A DNA stretch of 64,000 bases, taken from Paracoccus aestuariivivens. Its GTDB lineage: Bacteria; Pseudomonadota; Alphaproteobacteria; Rhodobacterales; Rhodobacteraceae. The notes below the pieces were generated by a model, which was not told where the DNA came from, did no database searches, and saw nothing but the letters and a program-made list of their open reading frames with translations. Of this stretch, positions 60,795 to 64,000 are shown piece after piece. Numbering within the stretch: position 1 is the stretch's first letter; every line of letters starts with the position of its first letter. The position numbers and the translations under genes are program-made. Where the stretch lies: assembly GCF_009711225.1 (NCBI RefSeq), contig NZ_WMIE01000002.1, positions 62,001-126,000 on the forward strand. Reading direction: 5' to 3'.

Positions 60795-61733
60795 ATGCCG
60801 ACCAGCGCCCCGATCCATGACGCCTTGCCGCAAGTCCGTGGCGTGCTGACGCCGGATCGCGTGCTGTCCGACCTGACATGGCTGCGTGTCGGCGGGCCTG
60901 CGGATGTGCTGTTCCAACCGGCAGACGAGGACGATCTTGCAGAGTTTTTACAAAAGCTTGATCCTACGGTTCCGGTGTTCCCGATCGGCGTCGGATCGAA
61001 CCTGATCGTCCGCGATGGCGGCATTCGTGGCGTGGTGATCCGGCTTGGTCGCGGCTTCAATGGCATCAGTTGCGAGGGCGATACCGTGACAGCAGGCGCA
61101 GCGGCGCTGGACGCGCATGCTGCTCGTCGCGCCGCCGAATCCGGTCTTGATCTGACCTTCCTGCGCACAATTCCGGGCAGTATCGGCGGTGCTGTGCGCA
61201 TGAATGCAGGGTGTTACGGCGCATATGTGGCAGATCACCTGATCTCGGTCCGCGCGGTTGCCCGCGATGGATCGCGCCATGAAATCATGGCCGCTGACCT
61301 GCGATTTGGCTACCGGCACTCGGAATTGCCTGAGGGATGGGTCGTCACCGAGGCCCGATTCCGCGCCGGACGAGGTGATCCGCAGGAACTGCAGGCCCGC
61401 ATGGCCGATCAACTTGCCCGTCGCGATGCCAGCCAGCCTACCAAGGATCGCAGCGCCGGTTCGACTTTCCGCAATCCGGCAGGGTTTTCGTCGACCGGCA
61501 AGGCTGATGACACGCATGAGTTGAAAGCATGGTCGCTGATCGATGCAGCCGGTTTGCGTGGCCATCGCCTTGGTGGCGCGCAAATGTCTGAGAAACATCC
61601 GAATTTCCTGCTGAACGCCGAAGCCGCGACGGCGGCGGAGCTTGAGGCCTTGGGCGAGTTGGTGCGCAAACGTGTTCAGGAAACCAGCGGCCACGAGTTG
61701 CAATGGGAAGTCATTCGCATAGGTGAGCCGTAA
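60795..61733 (+). CDS. murB: UDP-N-acetylenolpyruvoylglucosamine reductase
   Basis: A 312-residue FAD enzyme that reduces the enolpyruvyl group to make UDP-MurNAc. FAD-binding motifs are [19 protein letters not shown] and [19 protein letters not shown]; the catalytic Ser is in [11 protein letters not shown] and the C-terminal EKHPNFLLN motif closes the active site. It lacks the extra loop of the E. coli form, so it is the type II enzyme. A perfect AAGGAG ribosome site lies 6 bp before the ATG, supporting the start at 60795. A gap of about 60 bp follows DUF2484. Confidence 0.96.
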   Translation: MPTSAPIHDALPQVRGVLTPDRVLSDLTWLRVGGPADVLFQPADEDDLAEFLQKLDPTVPVFPIGVGSNLIVRDGGIRGVVIRLGRGFNGISCEGDTVTAGAAALDAHAARRAAESGLDLTFLRTIPGSIGGAVRMNAGCYGAYVADHLISVRAVARDGSRHEIMAADLRFGYRHSELPEGWVVTEARFRAGRGDPQELQARMADQLARRDASQPTKDRSAGSTFRNPAGFSSTGKADDTHELKAWSLIDAAGLRGHRLGGAQMSEKHPNFLLNAEAATAAELEALGELVRKRVQETSGHELQWEVIRIGEP

Positions 61734-61819
61734 CCCGCCGGTCTGACTGGAAAAATCGCGTAAAACGCGAAAAGGGACTTTTGCGAAAAGAGATCACCGG
61801 CTATCCTCATTGTATAAAG

Positions 61820-61834
61820 CCCGGATCAACCGGG
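61820..61834 (+). promoter_or_regulatory. Hairpin just before the ddl start
   Basis: CCCGG-ATCAA-CCGGG forms a 5-bp stem-loop 3 bp before the ATG at 61838, at the place where a ribosome site is expected. No other Shine-Dalgarno precedes that ATG. This favours the TTG start at 61850, which has GAGG upstream; the hairpin may modulate translation. Confidence 0.45.
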
Positions 61835-61849
61835 TAAATGAGGCAGAAA

Positions 61850-62773
61850 TTGACGGGCAGGTCGAGCAGGACAGCCCCGAAAGTCGCAGTACTCAAAGGC
61901 GGACCCTCGGCCGAGCGTGAGGTGTCTTTGTCCTCTGGGCATGAATGCGCGCAGGCGCTGCGGCAGGCGGGCTACGACGTAATCGAGATTGATGCGGGTG
62001 GTGATCTGCCCCAGCGTCTGGCCGAGGCCGCGCCCGATGTCGTATTCAATGCATTGCATGGCCGCTGGGGCGAGGACGGTTGCGTTCAGGGCCTGATGGA
62101 CTGGCTGGGTTACCGCTACACCCATTCGGGTGTGCTGGCCTCGGCCCTTGCGATGGACAAGAGCCGCGCCAAGCAAGCCTTCCGTGAGGCGGGATTGCCG
62201 GTCGTCGAAAGCCTGATCGCCGATGCTGACGAGGTGCGCGCAAGGCATGTGATGTCGCCACCCTATGTCGTGAAGCCGAATGACGAGGGCTCGTCCGTCG
62301 GCGTCTATATCGTGCATGAAGCGGCGAACTCTCCGCCGCAACTCTCGGACAGGATGCCCGCTCGTGTGATGGTCGAGACCTATGCTCCGGGTCGGGAACT
62401 GACGACGGCCGTTCTGGGTGACCGCGCTCTTGGCGTCACCGAGATCGTGACCGAGGGATGGTACGATTACGACGCCAAGTACAAGCCCGGCGGTTCGCGC
62501 CACGTCATCCCCGCCCAGATTCCTGCCGAGATCATGCAGGCCTGTCGCGATTATGCGGTTCGCGCCCATGATGCGCTGGGATGTCGCGGACTGAGCCGCA
62601 CCGATTTCCGTTGGGATGAAAGCCGTGGTCTGGACGGGTTGATCATCCTTGAGGTCAACACCCAGCCGGGAATGACCCCGACCTCGCTTGCCCCCGAGCA
62701 GGCTGCCCATGTCGGGATGGATTTCCCCGCTTTGTGCGGCTGGATCGTCGAGGAGGCGCTATGCAGGGATTGA
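61850..62773 (+). CDS. ddl: D-alanine-D-alanine ligase
   Basis: A 307-residue ATP-grasp ligase that makes D-Ala-D-Ala for the peptidoglycan stem peptide. The N-terminal domain has [15 protein letters not shown], the ATP-grasp core has [14 protein letters not shown] and [11 protein letters not shown], and the metal-binding motif [15 protein letters not shown] is near the end. I prefer TTG at 61850 (GAGG 6 bp upstream, giving [14 protein letters not shown]); ATG at 61838 adds four residues. The common MGGxSxER is KGGPSAER here. It overlaps ftsQ by 13 bp. Confidence 0.94.
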   Translation: MTGRSSRTAPKVAVLKGGPSAEREVSLSSGHECAQALRQAGYDVIEIDAGGDLPQRLAEAAPDVVFNALHGRWGEDGCVQGLMDWLGYRYTHSGVLASALAMDKSRAKQAFREAGLPVVESLIADADEVRARHVMSPPYVVKPNDEGSSVGVYIVHEAANSPPQLSDRMPARVMVETYAPGRELTTAVLGDRALGVTEIVTEGWYDYDAKYKPGGSRHVIPAQIPAEIMQACRDYAVRAHDALGCRGLSRTDFRWDESRGLDGLIILEVNTQPGMTPTSLAPEQAAHVGMDFPALCGWIVEEALCRD

Positions 62774-63804
62774 ACCCCTTCGGGCATCGCAATGCCGAAC
62801 AGGGTCGTCCCGCGCCTGTGCGCCACGCGCCGTTGCGGCCTGCGCCCCAACCCGAAAAAGTGACACCGCGCCGCGATCCGGCGCCGTCGCGTTTCGCTTA
62901 CCGTCTGAACCGGATGATGCTGCGCCCGCTGATGCGCCGTCTGATTCGCGTCGGTCTGCCCGCGTTTCTGATGGCGATGGTTGGTGGCATCTGGCTGTCT
63001 GACGACACGCGCCGCGCCAACCTGACCAGTGGCGTCGAAGGACTGGTCGACAAGGTGCAGCACCGTGATGCGTTCATGGTCCATTCGATGCGGATCGAAG
63101 GAGCCTCGGATGTGGTGGCGAACGGGTTGCGGGCCATGCTGCCGGTCACGCTGCCCGCATCGAGCTTTGACATCGATCTGGCGAAGCTGCGCGAAAAGGT
63201 GCGGATGCTGGACGCCGTCGAGGCCGTCGATCTGCGCATCACGCCCGGTGGCGTCCTGTCCGCCGTCGTGACCGAGCGGGTTCCGGCCATTATGTGGCGT
63301 CACGCCCGCGGTATCGAACTGCTGGACAAGACCGGCCACCGTGTTGCCTCGGTCACCGCGCGCGATGTTCGCAAGGATTTGCCCATCATCGCCGGTGAAG
63401 GTGCGGAACGCGCTGCCCCCGAGGCGCTTGCCCTGATCGACGCCGCAGGCCCCATCCTGCCACGTCTGCGCGGTCTCGAGCGGGTGGGTGAACGGCGCTG
63501 GGATCTGGTGCTGGACAATGATCAGCGCATCAAACTGCCCGAGGACGGGGCCCTGCGCGCGCTGGAACGTGTTGTCGCCATGGATCGCGCCCAAAGTCTT
63601 CTGTCGCGCGACGTTCTCGTCGTCGACCTTCGCAATTCCATCCGGCCGGTCGTCCAGATCGGTCTGGAGGCCCAGAACGCCATCCGCCGTGCACGGGGTC
63701 AGGTCGAAATCGGCCCGGATGGACAACCGCTTGACGAAAAATCCAAGGCATCGGCAGGCGGGAAAATTACTTCTAAGACCGGAACTGACGCAAAAAAAAC
63801 CTAA
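62761..63804 (+). CDS. ftsQ: Cell division protein FtsQ
   Basis: A 347-residue bitopic division protein that links early and late divisome parts. It has a basic cytoplasmic N-terminus (about residues 1-58), one transmembrane segment (about 60-80, [19 protein letters not shown]), a POTRA domain (about 100-175, [14 protein letters not shown]) and a beta domain with the FtsQ pattern ([18 protein letters not shown]). The C-terminal tail is Lys/Thr-rich. The ATG lies within the end of ddl, so translation is coupled. Confidence 0.94.
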   Translation: MQGLNPFGHRNAEQGRPAPVRHAPLRPAPQPEKVTPRRDPAPSRFAYRLNRMMLRPLMRRLIRVGLPAFLMAMVGGIWLSDDTRRANLTSGVEGLVDKVQHRDAFMVHSMRIEGASDVVANGLRAMLPVTLPASSFDIDLAKLREKVRMLDAVEAVDLRITPGGVLSAVVTERVPAIMWRHARGIELLDKTGHRVASVTARDVRKDLPIIAGEGAERAAPEALALIDAAGPILPRLRGLERVGERRWDLVLDNDQRIKLPEDGALRALERVVAMDRAQSLLSRDVLVVDLRNSIRPVVQIGLEAQNAIRRARGQVEIGPDGQPLDEKSKASAGGKITSKTGTDAKKT

Positions 63805-63827
63805 TAACATACTGAAGAGGCAGGGAA

Positions 63828-64000
63828 ATGAAGGATCTCTACCAGGGCCAGCGATCAATGCGGAACATGCGCCGTCAGGCCATGCAGCGCGGCGTTATTG
63901 CTGTTCTGGACATCGGGACTTCGAAAATTGCATGTCTTGTGCTTCAGTTTGACGGGCCGGGCCAGTTCCGCGAGACGGACGGTGTTGGTCCGATGGCCGG
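63828..64000 (+). CDS. ftsA: Cell division protein FtsA, N-terminal end only (partial)
   Basis: The first 57 codons of the actin-like protein that anchors FtsZ to the membrane; the rest is beyond the window. MKDLYQGQRSMRNMRRQAMQ is followed by the actin-fold phosphate-1 motif AVLDIGTSKIACLVLQF. Ribosome site CAGGGAA precedes the ATG, 23 bp after ftsQ. FtsZ would be expected next. Confidence 0.92.
   Translation, partial: MKDLYQGQRSMRNMRRQAMQRGVIAVLDIGTSKIACLVLQFDGPGQFRETDGVGPMA

Noticed and set aside
1..64000. CRISPR arrays, insertion sequences, prophage or integrative elements
   Set aside because: No regularly spaced repeats, transposase or integrase motifs, or terminal inverted repeats were seen on either strand.

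Overview
The window is GC-rich, gene-dense chromosomal DNA from an alphaproteobacterium, most likely family Rhodobacteraceae and probably Paracoccus or a close relative. The lineage markers are: a circularly permuted two-piece tmRNA gene (tag ANDNRAPVALAA); the F1-ATPase zeta-type inhibitor (DUF1476); the NAD-dependent molybdenum formate dehydrogenase cluster fdsGBACD; ChpT of the CtrA phosphorelay; ornithine-lipid genes olsBA; the short alphaproteobacterial HprK with RapZ, EIIA-Man and HPr; and DUF2484 inside the mur cluster. Almost every base is assigned to a housekeeping or conserved gene. I saw no prophage, insertion sequence, integron, CRISPR array, rRNA or ordinary tRNA.

Layout. 1-1.1 kb: the 3' end of nth and a PfkB-type adenosine kinase. 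1.2-8.1 kb (minus): a beta-oxidation operon (MerR regulator, acyl-CoA dehydrogenase, GST, thiolase, cupin, FadB) with a palindromic operator on its promoter. A second, paralogous MerR gene (8.2-8.6 kb) is divergent from two hotdog thioesterases and a MATE exporter (8.8-11 kb). 11-12.6 kb: ATP synthase zeta inhibitor, purC, purS. 12.7-19.5 kb: LysR regulator and fdsGBACD. 19.6-23.5 kb: RNase R and PEP carboxykinase, convergent. 23.7-26.5 kb: the regulatory PTS (hprK, rapZ, EIIA, HPr) and a TetR regulator. 26.6-33 kb: DUF2852 protein, gshA, a small membrane protein, a GNAT, dapE, a TSUP transporter, two META-domain envelope proteins, recO. 33.1-39.3 kb: adenine deaminase, then recF-dnaN-dnaA and rpsT on the minus strand.

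39.4-44.5 kb: enoyl-CoA hydratase, mutM, ubiE, ubiB and a YmdB-type phosphodiesterase. 44.5-51.2 kb: an SLC13-type transporter, olsB-olsA, a 58-residue DUF3553 gene, chpT, an alpha/beta hydrolase and proA. 51.3-51.8 kb: the permuted ssrA gene. 51.8-56.6 kb (minus): a polyamine-type binding protein, then a packed four-gene set (P-loop ATPase, metA, ppk2, TPM-domain protein). 56.8-64 kb: the distal division and cell-wall cluster ftsW-murG-murC-DUF2484-murB-ddl-ftsQ-ftsA, cut by the window edge.

Together the genes cover fatty-acid breakdown, formate oxidation to NADH, PTS-based nutrient sensing, replication initiation, ubiquinone synthesis, membrane lipid remodelling and peptidoglycan synthesis. 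Translational coupling through 4-bp stop/start overlaps is very frequent. Function calls rest on motifs read by eye; start codons were chosen from ribosome-binding sites and family starts and are less certain than stop codons.
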